From positions 1 through 14,130 of the forward strand of contig DGRV01000011.1 in the NCBI GenBank assembly GCA_002391225.1: DNA of 14,130 bases, given 5' to 3'. The notes under the pieces are model-generated. The model was not told the origin of the DNA. It worked only from the letters and a program-made list of their open reading frames with translations, and made no database searches. Below are positions 6,013 to 12,892 of the stretch, one piece after another. The position numbers and the translations under genes are program-made. The stretch comes from Christensenella sp. UBA4379. GTDB taxonomy: Bacteria; Bacillota; Clostridia; Christensenellales; Aristaeellaceae. Numbering within the stretch: the first letter of the stretch is position 1; each line of letters starts with the position of its first letter.

Positions 6013-6258
6013 TTATGCCACCGGCTGGATGATGTTGAAGATATTCATTTTCAGCTCTTTGATTTTGTCTTTTTCCTCGGCGGTCAACTGAGCCATCAAA
6101 TCATCATAATCCTGTTCGCCGCAATGATATTTGACCAGCAGGCTGTTCATATAATCGTTCAGGGCATTGGTGGCCTCGTCCAGCGCCGCGTCAATATCGT
6201 CCAGATCGTCGGCAGCGCCGCCTGCGGCTTTCATCAGTTCATGGAGCCTGATTTCCAT
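6013..6258 (-). CDS. Small acidic hypothetical protein
   Basis: An 81-aa protein of no recognised family. By my count it has 18 Asp/Glu against 7 Lys/Arg, including the acidic run DDLDDID (17-23), and it looks wholly alpha-helical, with one cysteine. The ATG has a weak AAGAAGAG upstream. Coding status is supported by its own terminator (5960-5993) and a possible promoter (6365-6394). It is next to the end of the restriction operon but is separated from it by a terminator, so membership of that system is not shown. A DNA-mimic role is conceivable from charge alone but is speculation. Confidence 0.55.
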   Translation of the reverse strand: MEIRLHELMKAAGGAADDLDDIDAALDEATNALNDYMNSLLVKYHCGEQDYDDLMAQLTAEEKDKIKELKMNIFNIIQPVA

Positions 6259-6336
6259 CAGCTCTTCTTTTTCCGTGATTTTTATATAAATTCCTCATCT
6301 TTCTGCCCCGGAGGGCGTCATTTCTGTTTTTAGGTT

Positions 6337-6358
6337 AAGGAAGCCGGAATGCTTCCTT
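6337..6358. repeat. Inverted repeat downstream of a candidate promoter
   Basis: AAGGAAGC (6337-6344) and GCTTCCTT (6351-6358) with a 6-nt centre. There is no U-run on either side, so it is more like an operator or leader hairpin than a terminator. It lies right after the candidate -10 at 6365-6370. Confidence 0.4.
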
Positions 6359-6364
6359 CGCTTA

Positions 6365-6394
6365 TATATACGGACGGGCAGGAAAGCGTGTCGG
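6365..6394 (-). promoter_or_regulatory. Possible promoter of the small acidic gene
   Basis: On the minus strand: CCGACA (6389-6394, 4 of 6 matches), 18 nt, TATATA (6365-6370) in a longer TATATATAA run. The leader to the ATG would be about 100 nt and contain the inverted repeat at 6337-6358. Confidence 0.35.
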
Positions 6395-6416
6395 CTTCCG
6401 CCCTGTATTTTCCGGC

Positions 6417-6451
6417 AAAAAACACACCGCCGGAGCGGTTCCGGCGGCGTG
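6417..6451 (-). terminator. Rho-independent terminator of the restriction operon
   Basis: On the minus strand: an 8-bp perfect GC stem (CCGCCGGA/TCCGGCGG, loop 6435-6439) extended by three more pairs past one mismatch, then TTTTTT (6417-6422). It lies about 65 nt after the stop of the helicase-nuclease gene and closes the operon. Confidence 0.8.
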
Positions 6452-6516
6452 GAATGGGGATGCTGATATAGATGTACAACTATTCTATCAACAGTCCATC
6501 GGAAATTCGTCCGGCG

Positions 6517-9480
6517 TCATTCCTTCACTTTCAGGAATCCGTCATAGAACGCGCCGGGGAAGCCAAAGGATTTTTCGGTTTTGCCGAACCTCACGCGAAT
6601 GTAGGTGTTTCCGCCTGCGCCCTTTTCAATTTTGGAAACGATTCCTTCCCCAAACGCTTTGTGAGAGACCACTGTCCCTGCGCCGACATGGCTCAGATCC
6701 ATTTCGGGTTTTGCTGCAGGCTGCGCCGTTGGAGCTTGGGGCTTGGGCGGCACAAAGGCCGGGTGATATGTCGGCGTAACGGGCGTCTTTGACACGATCG
6801 GCTTTTCCGCGGCTTTCGGGGAGGGCTGCGATTTGGGGATCGAATCAACGACCGGTTCGTCCTCTTCTTCTTCCTCTTCCTGCGCGGACTGTTGGACGAA
6901 ATAGGGGCGGTCTGGCACATCGTTCAAATCGCGTGCAGGCGCGGCCATGGATTGCTGCTGCAAGCCCGCCATGCGCATGTATTCTTCCTTGCTGATGGTG
7001 GTGGAATACAAGCCGACCTGCGTGTCGCTGGCGTGACTGTCAATGCCCGTGTAGGTCAGGCTGGCGTCCTCATAACGCTTGAATTTGTAAACCGCGTCGT
7101 TCATCAGGCTTTCGTTGAACACATTCAGCGATACCAGCAGTTCAAAATCCTTCACTGTCAGACCGGTTACCTTGCGGAAAAGGGAAGGCTCCAGCGCGGT
7201 GATGACGTCCACCAGGCTGAACTCGCGGTAATCGGACAGATACATGAACACAGGCAGGCGCGTTGCGAATTTGATCAGCTTTTCCTGGATCATCTTTCGC
7301 TTGCTCTTATATTCCTTCTCCTCGTCCGAAAGCTCTTTCTTCTCCTTGGGGGTCAGCTTTTCTTTTTCTTTCTTGGCCTGCTTGACATGTTCGCTTTTGT
7401 TGATAATGGTCTGAATGTCCTCGTTCAGGCTGCGGAAGCCCTCAATGTTCATGAGCGCTTCCATGGCTTCCTTGTTCGCCAGCAGCTTCGCCAGGGTTTC
7501 ATTGTCTACATTGACCAGCAGGGCGCTCTCCCAGCGCTTGGCAAGCAGGGTCGCGCTGGTGCCCGCCATGGCGATGTCCAGAATTTCCGCGGCATTCACC
7601 TGACGCATGGCGCTCCCGTCATACGCCAGCACAGGCAGGAATTTGATGAATTCTCCCACCTTCACTTCAGGATTGCTTTCGCCGATGTTCAGGCGGCAGC
7701 TATAGTCCGAAATCTGCCGGAGGGCGCGGTCCAGGGCAAAGTCGAACACATAACATTCCTGCTTGATGATCTCGCGCGTTCCGTTGTCGGTGGTTACTTC
7801 CCAGGGGCTTTGCACGCGGAACGCTGCCTGGAAATAGGTCTCGGGGCTGGAAAGGTTGCGCAGCATGAAGATGCCCGTCCAGGGCTTTACGGTCACGCCG
7901 GTGGTCAGTTTGCCGCAGGACAGTGTGATCGTTTTCGTTTTCAGGGGGTCTCCAAATGATTTTTCCACAGGCATGAGCGCCGCAGCGCCGATTCCCGCTT
8001 CGGCACCGGCGCACACATTGACCTGGTAATCATGATAGAAGGTGTTCTGCCTCTGCTTTAGCAGATTTGCCATGGCGTAACAACTGGCCACGTTCGGCAG
8101 AAACCAAAGCGTATGCGTCAGCACAGAGAGCAGCCGGGTATCAGAATACGGCATGGGCGATTTTTCCGCGCCCAGCTTCAAATCGTCCACGGTGGTTTCC
8201 AGATAGGAGCCGCGAATCAAGTCCAGCCACTTCTGCACATAGCTTTCGTATTTGAAACGAGCGTCCTTTCCCTTGCCCTCTGCGGCAAAGAACAGGTTCA
8301 GATCGAATTCGTCAAACTCTCCCTGCTTGGCAATGCGCTGGATGCTTTCGGGAATCTTGTAGGTCAGCATCACCATGCGCGGCAGGGAAGCATAGGGATT
8401 ATCCGCCCCTTCCCAGGCGGCTTTTGCGCGCTGTTCATCGCTGTAGGTCCAGTTGTAAATCTGATCCTCGATAAACTCGCCGCTGTTCAGGGCGCGGAAG
8501 GGCGTGCCGCTTAAATAGAGATAATGGCTGGTCGTGATCGGCAGCCAGGTTTCATCGACGGCATCCCCCCGGCTGTACCCGGTCAGGTCCTCTTCGTAGG
8601 TGTCTTCATCACTTTCAAACAGCTTTTTCGCGTTATCGCGCCAGGCGCCGAAGTGATATTCATCGAAAATCACGAGATCCCAGTTTGTCAGGTGAACCCA
8701 TTCGTTATTGGCTTTGATGCCGCCGGTTTCCTTGTTGACGCCCATGAAGTCCTGGAAGGAACCGAAGCAGACGATGGGCTTGTTCTTGTCGGCGTTTTTG
8801 TACTGTTCATCCATGCCGGGTTCGCCGTAGTTAAGCGGTCTGGAAATAAACTGCCAGCCCACAAAATCCACATGGGTCAACAGGTCTTCCTTCCACGCCG
8901 TCTGCACCGCGGGCTTGAAGGTCAGAATCAAAATGCGCGTGTAGCCCAGCTTCTTTGCCAGTTGGTAGGCCGCAAAGGTTTTTCCGAAGCGCATTTTGCA
9001 GTTCCACAGGAATTTTGGAATCCTGCCTGCGCCTTCCTTTTCCGCGCTCTTATAATAAGCGCAGGTCAGGTCTACCGCCTGCTGCTGTTCAGGCCGCATC
9101 TTGAAGGCGTTGGTGCGCCCTTCCAGGTTGTTCAGCTTGTGGCGTACCGTGATGACGGCGGCCTTGACCGTGCCGACGTCACATTCAAACCACTCGCCGC
9201 CCACGCATTTGACCCCCAGCGCTTTCAGCGCCGCGTGTACTTCGTGGTCGGTAAAATTGCCGCCGTCAGGATAGAGGGCACTGTCACGATAGACGATCTT
9301 GTAAGGCACTTTCCCATCGGGGCGCTTGGTGGGGTACTGCTGCGCCACGCGCTTGTCCACATCCACGGCGGTAAAGCCTACCTTCAAGCAGCCCGGATAG
9401 GTCACGTCAGAGTAGGCGTAGATCATGGGATGGGATTCGGGGCGTTGAGGGAAGAATTGTAGGTCAGGCATTATCTTCAC
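6517..9480 (-). CDS. GIY-YIG-like nuclease / SF2 helicase restriction protein
   Basis: A large motor-nuclease that probably cuts unmodified DNA. Residues are counted from the GTG at 9480; ATG at 9471 (residue 4) is an equally good start. Residues about 18-102 resemble the T5orf172/MUG113 branch of GIY-YIG: IYAYSD then YPGCLKVGFT (28-37), Arg44, a DHEVH stretch (78-82) and GGEWFEC (94-100). About 125-600 is an SF2 helicase: Walker A CKMRFGKT (161-168), DEYH (273-276), SGTPF (324-328), LTTGVTV (525-531) and a motif VI-like QAAFRVQ (551-557). A Lys/Glu-rich coiled coil spans about 690-735, an acidic then Pro-rich linker 860-928, and a Tudor-like end 932-985 (HKAFGEGIV). It is last in the operon, overlapping the HEPN gene by 17 nt. 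Its composition is moderate (33 of 60 G/C at 8041-8100), unlike the AT-rich gene before it. Confidence 0.8.
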   Translation of the reverse strand: MKIMPDLQFFPQRPESHPMIYAYSDVTYPGCLKVGFTAVDVDKRVAQQYPTKRPDGKVPYKIVYRDSALYPDGGNFTDHEVHAALKALGVKCVGGEWFECDVGTVKAAVITVRHKLNNLEGRTNAFKMRPEQQQAVDLTCAYYKSAEKEGAGRIPKFLWNCKMRFGKTFAAYQLAKKLGYTRILILTFKPAVQTAWKEDLLTHVDFVGWQFISRPLNYGEPGMDEQYKNADKNKPIVCFGSFQDFMGVNKETGGIKANNEWVHLTNWDLVIFDEYHFGAWRDNAKKLFESDEDTYEEDLTGYSRGDAVDETWLPITTSHYLYLSGTPFRALNSGEFIEDQIYNWTYSDEQRAKAAWEGADNPYASLPRMVMLTYKIPESIQRIAKQGEFDEFDLNLFFAAEGKGKDARFKYESYVQKWLDLIRGSYLETTVDDLKLGAEKSPMPYSDTRLLSVLTHTLWFLPNVASCYAMANLLKQRQNTFYHDYQVNVCAGAEAGIGAAALMPVEKSFGDPLKTKTITLSCGKLTTGVTVKPWTGIFMLRNLSSPETYFQAAFRVQSPWEVTTDNGTREIIKQECYVFDFALDRALRQISDYSCRLNIGESNPEVKVGEFIKFLPVLAYDGSAMRQVNAAEILDIAMAGTSATLLAKRWESALLVNVDNETLAKLLANKEAMEALMNIEGFRSLNEDIQTIINKSEHVKQAKKEKEKLTPKEKKELSDEEKEYKSKRKMIQEKLIKFATRLPVFMYLSDYREFSLVDVITALEPSLFRKVTGLTVKDFELLVSLNVFNESLMNDAVYKFKRYEDASLTYTGIDSHASDTQVGLYSTTISKEEYMRMAGLQQQSMAAPARDLNDVPDRPYFVQQSAQEEEEEEDEPVVDSIPKSQPSPKAAEKPIVSKTPVTPTYHPAFVPPKPQAPTAQPAAKPEMDLSHVGAGTVVSHKAFGEGIVSKIEKGAGGNTYIRVRFGKTEKSFGFPGAFYDGFLKVKE

Positions 9481-10048
9481 TCTTTTCTTCTTTTGTTATA
9501 AAAGCACCTTGACGTAAGATAGTTCCGAATCTTAATTTGGCATCCAATTGTATATGCATCAATTCAGCGTTACTAAATTTGTTAACATCCGGACTTATTT
9601 CAGTACAACATAACTCATTAAGATAATATCGTGCTTCATGAAGTATTGTTTCAAAAGATGTAACCTGTATGGTAAGGCTTGCTCTGTTTGCATCGACATG
9701 TGCAAGCGATGTTTTGCGTATAGTCTCAATCTGATTTATTTCTTTTTTCTTCGCTTGAAAATATTTGGTCTTGATATTCTTTCCATAGAATTCATACAAT
9801 AGATTCTTTAGATGCGGTAAAGTGTTGGCTCTCTCGTCTTTGTCAAAGCATACTTTCCATAGATTCAAACATAAATCACGTTTTAGCAATTCGCAAATAT
9901 GTATAAGAGGAGAACATAAATCCTTTCTATACCCGCCATTCTCATTCTCATAATCTCTAAGAATGATCAAGTAAAATAAATCTATGTATGCAGAATGAAG
10001 CACTGCATGTATTTCATTGTATCTGTTTGCATATTCCAAATTGTCCAT
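9464..10048 (-). CDS. HEPN (AbiU2-like) domain protein in the restriction operon
   Basis: A 194-aa, mostly helical protein. The segment IRKTSLAHVDANR (110-122) holds Arg111-x5-His117 followed by Asp119, which fits the Rx4-6H active site of HEPN ribonucleases and the 'R...AHxD' look of the AbiU2/HEPN group. The preceding helix (about 15-32, then 46-70) is also like that group. HEPN proteins with this motif are usually metal-independent RNases or Cas/Abi-type toxins. It starts 1 nt after the methyltransferase stop (GAGGT, 7 nt spacing) and overlaps the helicase gene, so it is co-expressed with both. It is very AT-rich (18 of 60 G/C at 9841-9900). The assignment rests on one motif plus context; an inactive structural HEPN is possible. 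Confidence 0.5.
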   Translation of the reverse strand: MDNLEYANRYNEIHAVLHSAYIDLFYLIILRDYENENGGYRKDLCSPLIHICELLKRDLCLNLWKVCFDKDERANTLPHLKNLLYEFYGKNIKTKYFQAKKKEINQIETIRKTSLAHVDANRASLTIQVTSFETILHEARYYLNELCCTEISPDVNKFSNAELMHIQLDAKLRFGTILRQGAFITKEEKSEDNA

Positions 10049-10049
10049 A

Positions 10050-11570
10050 TCAATTACCTCGTAAATCCATTGGTCTTATCATTGTTTCAATATAATCTAT
10101 TTCTTCGTTGGTCAATCTATATTTTACATAGAGTTCTTCATCGGTCCATGATTTAGTAAAATCTTGATTTGGTACAAACACAAATCCATTACGATTTATC
10201 ATTATTGATGAAGTCGCTTGAAGTATTAAGAATCTTGCAAATTTTGTTTGAAGATATTTGTAAAGGTTCTCCGCTTCATTTAAATTATCGAAACTATTGA
10301 TAACCACATATGTTTCTGTACATATCTCCTTTGGTTTTAGTATTTCGAGAATTGATAATACTCTGTTCTGACCATTCTTATCAGCTTTGCCGCCATGCTC
10401 AAAGAAAACACGTGAAACTATAACCTTCCATTTATTTACTATCTCATGCCCTGTGGTCACTTTTTCACTTGAAACAGGTCCTTTGCCACCATTCCAACGA
10501 AGGATCAAGTCTCCTTCCTTTTCAGGCTTCTCATAAGTCCTCAACCCAAATGGCTTTTGACTGCTGACATATTTATACAGTGTTTCTTCTTTTAGTGTCA
10601 ACACCTTATTAACAATTTCTATTGCCCTATTCGAACGAATCAAAATTGGATATTCGTTTAGGTATCTTTGAACAGAATGGCGATTGTTATCTTCTACGTT
10701 AGTAACGGTACACATTCCATCATAATTACTATCGCGTAGGAAATAGCAGATACCACCAGAAATATCTACACCTGGAAAACAATCATCTGCATTGGCAAAA
10801 TCCACCAGCTGAACAAGATGTCTATCGTTAAGCATAGTTTCTCTAAATTTATCTAGTCCGCGTCCACCAGAATACCATCTCGAAGGTATAATCATTACCA
10901 AATAACGGGAGTTCAGCTTTTTTGCTTGCTCGATAAATTTATTATAGATAGGAATGGCGCTTGCATTATTACCGCCATCACTCAACTGATAAGGCGGATT
11001 GCCTATAATTACGTCAAATTTCATTTTCCATATCTCCTGCGGCTTGATAGTATGGATAAACTCATACGCATGGGTTTCCATGCCTTCACGCTTTTTTTCG
11101 CCATACTCACTTTCTGACGCACCGCAAAAGGCACACTTGCCATTCACCCAGCGATGGGGCGTATTTTTGAAACGGATATTTCCCAGCACATCTTCAAACT
11201 TGCTGACCGAATACTTGCTGTTGGGATATTTGCTGCAATAGAGGCTGCGCCGGGACAGGAGGCTGGTCAATTCCGTAATGGCGATTCCGAAAAGCTGTTC
11301 CTTGTAAATATGATCGACACGCTCCTGCAAATCAGGAAACAGCGGCTCCAAACCGATCAGTAGCCGCTTGGCGATTTCGCGCAGGAAAACCCCGCTTTTA
11401 CAGGCAGGGTCTAAAAACCTGGTGTTGGGATCGCTGAACAACTCCTGCGGCAGCATGTCCAGCATGGCGTTTGCCACATCCGGCGGGGTAAATACCTCGT
11501 CGTTGCTCAGATTGGCGATACACGATAAAACATCTGGGTTATATATCGTATTGAAAAACGGCTCCGTCAT
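10050..11570 (-). CDS. N6-adenine DNA methyltransferase (Eco57I-type) of the restriction system
   Basis: The modification enzyme; 506 aa from the ATG at 11570, chosen because GGGGGA lies 6 nt upstream. Longer starts (TTG 11603, ATG 11594) lack a binding site. Order of motifs: DEVFTPPDVANAML (24-37, motif X), LDPACKSGVFL (53-63, SAM motif I), GKCAFCGAS (144-152) with a later His167 that may form a zinc site, and the catalytic GNPPYQLSDGG (190-200, motif IV), giving the alpha/gamma order of adenine methylases. The PGVDISGGICYFLRD region (266-280) is typical of Eco57I-like enzymes, and the C-terminal half should hold the target-recognition domain. DNA from the NPPY codons onward is AT-rich (15 of 60 G/C at 10081-10140), while the 5' part is not (34 of 60 at 11341-11400), suggesting a swapped recognition part. 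First gene of the operon. Confidence 0.85.
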   Translation of the reverse strand: MTEPFFNTIYNPDVLSCIANLSNDEVFTPPDVANAMLDMLPQELFSDPNTRFLDPACKSGVFLREIAKRLLIGLEPLFPDLQERVDHIYKEQLFGIAITELTSLLSRRSLYCSKYPNSKYSVSKFEDVLGNIRFKNTPHRWVNGKCAFCGASESEYGEKKREGMETHAYEFIHTIKPQEIWKMKFDVIIGNPPYQLSDGGNNASAIPIYNKFIEQAKKLNSRYLVMIIPSRWYSGGRGLDKFRETMLNDRHLVQLVDFANADDCFPGVDISGGICYFLRDSNYDGMCTVTNVEDNNRHSVQRYLNEYPILIRSNRAIEIVNKVLTLKEETLYKYVSSQKPFGLRTYEKPEKEGDLILRWNGGKGPVSSEKVTTGHEIVNKWKVIVSRVFFEHGGKADKNGQNRVLSILEILKPKEICTETYVVINSFDNLNEAENLYKYLQTKFARFLILQATSSIMINRNGFVFVPNQDFTKSWTDEELYVKYRLTNEEIDYIETMIRPMDLRGN

Positions 11571-11624
11571 ATTCATTCCCCCAGCGGCAAGCATTGGTAA
11601 CAATCAAGAGAGAAAGTGTTATAT

Positions 11625-11653
11625 ATAGTAACACATTTTTCTTTGAATGTCAC
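11625..11653 (-). promoter_or_regulatory. Promoter of the restriction-modification operon
   Basis: On the minus strand: GTGACA (11648-11653), 17 nt, TACTAT (11625-11630), each 5 of 6 to consensus. The -10 is also the first ATAGTA repeat and lies in the imperfect palindrome GTGTTA...TAACAC (11616-11634), so a regulator bound there would shut it. Confidence 0.55.
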
Positions 11654-11672
11654 TAATAGTAGCACATATTTA
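11643..11672 (+). promoter_or_regulatory. Candidate promoter of the XRE regulator
   Basis: TTGAAT (11643-11648), 18 nt, TATTTA (11667-11672); each box matches 4 of 6. It overlaps the -35 of the opposing promoter, so the two would compete. Confidence 0.4.
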
Positions 11673-11709
11673 CCTAAGTGATAGTAAAACTCCTATTCTA
11701 TTACTTAGG
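11673..11709 (+). promoter_or_regulatory. Leader hairpin that covers part of the regulator's ribosome binding site
   Basis: CCTAAGTGATAG (11673-11684) pairs with CTATTACTTAGG (11698-11709); 12 bp with one G-U pair and a 13-nt loop. The 3' arm shares its last AGG with the AGGAGGG (11707-11713) that lies 5 nt before the ATG. It could damp translation, or as DNA serve as an operator. Confidence 0.45.
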
Positions 11710-11718
11710 AGGGATCAT

Positions 11719-12039
11719 ATGAAGAACCGTTTTGCTATTCGTCTTCGTAATTACCGCGATTACATCGGAGAAACACGGGAAGAATTGGGACGTGCCATTG
11801 ATGTAACGGTATCAGCTATTCGCACTTGGGAAGAAGGTCGCCATAACTGTTCATTTGATGACTTATTGAAAATAGCTGAGCATTACAACATATCTACTGA
11901 TTATTTGCTTGGGCTTACACCGTTGGATGAACCAGAGAGCGCAAAAAGAGAAAAGGATCCTTTGTCTCCAGAGGATCGATACACTTTAATTCGATTTGAA
12001 GAATTTCTTCAGTTAAAATCACGCCAAAAGAAAAAATAG
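11719..12039 (+). CDS. XRE-family HTH regulator (C-protein-like) of the restriction system
   Basis: A 106-aa DNA-binding protein. Residues about 5-65 are a Cro/CI-type five-helix HTH: RLRNYRDYIGETREELGRAI, then VTVSAIRTWEEGR as the recognition helix, then LLKIAEHYNISTDYLLG. A charged tail follows (LSPEDRYTLIRFEEFLQLKSRQKKK in part). The start at 11719 is fixed by AGGAGGG 5 nt upstream; the frame stays open 24 codons further but runs through the promoter. Being divergent from the methyltransferase operon with repeats between, it probably times or limits restriction gene expression and controls itself. It ends inside the 12039-12083 terminator and converges on the second methyltransferase-like gene. 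Confidence 0.85.
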   Translation: MKNRFAIRLRNYRDYIGETREELGRAIDVTVSAIRTWEEGRHNCSFDDLLKIAEHYNISTDYLLGLTPLDEPESAKREKDPLSPEDRYTLIRFEEFLQLKSRQKKK

Positions 12040-12083
12040 CCGCCGATCACGCAGTTATCCTGCGAATCGACGGCCATATTTTT
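12039..12083. terminator. Bidirectional terminator between regulator and second methyltransferase-like gene
   Basis: A two-part stem: GCCG-x-CGAT (12039-12047) pairs with ATCG-x-CGGC (12066-12074), topped by CGCAG/CTGCG with a 5-nt loop. Plus side tail CATATTTTTATC; minus side tail CTATTTTTTC. It begins at the last base of the regulator stop codon. Confidence 0.75.
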
Positions 12084-12115
12084 ATCTTAATTATTCTTTT
12101 TTTCACTCTACTGCT

Positions 12116-12826
12116 TTACTGTTGTATTTTCCAATAATACACCGGCGAATATTCACGAACCGGCTTCGGGATGCTTTTCCCCGTTTCCGGGTCAATCATC
12201 CAGTTGGCCATGCCGTTGGCTTCCTCCGCAAACAGGCTCAGCTGGGCCTGGTAGTTGAATTCGTCCTGGTTTTCGTTCATCAGCACATCCAGGCGGTAAT
12301 CGCTGCGTTTCACGCTGCTTTTGCCGGTAAACACCCATTCGGAAAAGATGATGGGATCATCCGTATCTTCTCCCGCGGCGTTCACCTTTTTCAGCGTCAG
12401 GGCGTTGCCGCACAGAATGTTGCGGTCCAGGATATAACGGACAGCCTCGCGCACTTCCTCCCTGCATTCATTTTTACAGTGGGCCGTATAGGCTTCGTCC
12501 CAGATGCCAAAGAGGCGCTTGCGGCACTCCTCCACGTTGTCCTGCAGGATGTCCACGCCATAGATGCTGGAGGCCGCCAGCACGGCGTATTTTTCATAAT
12601 CGGCGGCGCTCTTTTTGTAGCGCGCCTCCACCGCGTTCAGCTTGCGCCGAAGGATTTCCGCCAGGAAGTTGCCGTCGCCGCAGGCTGGTTCCAGGAAACG
12701 GCTGTCAATGCGCTCGGTTTCCTGCTTCACCAAATCCAGCATGGCGTTCACTTCACGTTCCGCCGTGAACACCTCGCCGTGGTCCGCAACCCGCTCCCTG
12801 GATTTTACCTGACGTTCCGTACTCAT
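12116..12826 (-). CDS. Second DNA methyltransferase-like protein with no visible catalytic NPPY
   Basis: 236 aa from the ATG at 12826. An upstream ATG at 12865 is rejected because the promoter -10 (12856-12861) lies inside that extension. RVADHGEVFTAEREVNAML (12-30) is a motif X region and FLEPACGDGNFL (44-55) a perfect SAM motif I. IYGVDILQDNVEECRKRL (88-105) carries the motif II acid Asp92, followed by CGNALTLKK (139-147). Where motif IV would be expected there is DPIIFSEW (157-164) and no [DNS]PP[YF]. It ends at KPVREYSPVYYWKIQQ. I recall similar 'restriction subunit M' proteins in Clostridia, so it may be a real family, perhaps a partner that binds SAM or DNA. It is convergent with the regulator and on its own promoter, so it is not in the main operon. 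Confidence 0.75.
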   Translation of the reverse strand: MSTERQVKSRERVADHGEVFTAEREVNAMLDLVKQETERIDSRFLEPACGDGNFLAEILRRKLNAVEARYKKSAADYEKYAVLAASSIYGVDILQDNVEECRKRLFGIWDEAYTAHCKNECREEVREAVRYILDRNILCGNALTLKKVNAAGEDTDDPIIFSEWVFTGKSSVKRSDYRLDVLMNENQDEFNYQAQLSLFAEEANGMANWMIDPETGKSIPKPVREYSPVYYWKIQQ

Positions 12827-12855
12827 CGTTTGCCCCCGGTCGCTTTGATATATCC

Positions 12856-12885
12856 ATGATACCATAAAACAAGATATTTCGCCAA
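12856..12885 (-). promoter_or_regulatory. Promoter of the second methyltransferase-like gene
   Basis: On the minus strand: TTGGCG (12880-12885), 18 nt, TATCAT (12856-12861) with TGG before it. The core GGTATCATGGA is the same as in the 33-bp promoter repeats at 4904-4936 and 5926-5958. Confidence 0.55.
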
Positions 12886-12892
12886 GAGAAAA

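Larger units (their letters stand above)
11625..11690 (+). repeat. Three direct repeats, probable regulator binding sites
   Basis: ATAGTAACAC (11625-11634), ATAGTAGCAC (11656-11665) and ATAGTAAAAC (11681-11690) share ATAGTA-x-x-AC in one orientation. They are spaced 31 and 25 bp apart and lie wholly within the gap between the divergent methyltransferase and XRE genes. They overlap, in turn, the operon -10, the spacer of the regulator promoter and the regulator start site. This fits control of both directions by the adjacent XRE protein, as for C-proteins. Confidence 0.5.

Noticed and set aside
6892..7959. Plus-strand open frame of 355 codons opposite the helicase gene, with similar ones at 8524-9462 and 12122-12859
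   Set aside because: Antisense shadows of motif-bearing minus-strand genes, with no ribosome binding site and no recognisable domain.
11647..11718. 24-codon N-terminal extension of the XRE regulator
   Set aside because: It would place the start upstream of the candidate -10 and the leader hairpin; AGGAGGG before the ATG at 11719 fixes the start.
12827..12865. 13-codon N-terminal extension of the second methylase-like protein
   Set aside because: The -10 box of its promoter lies inside the extension, so it cannot be translated from that transcript.
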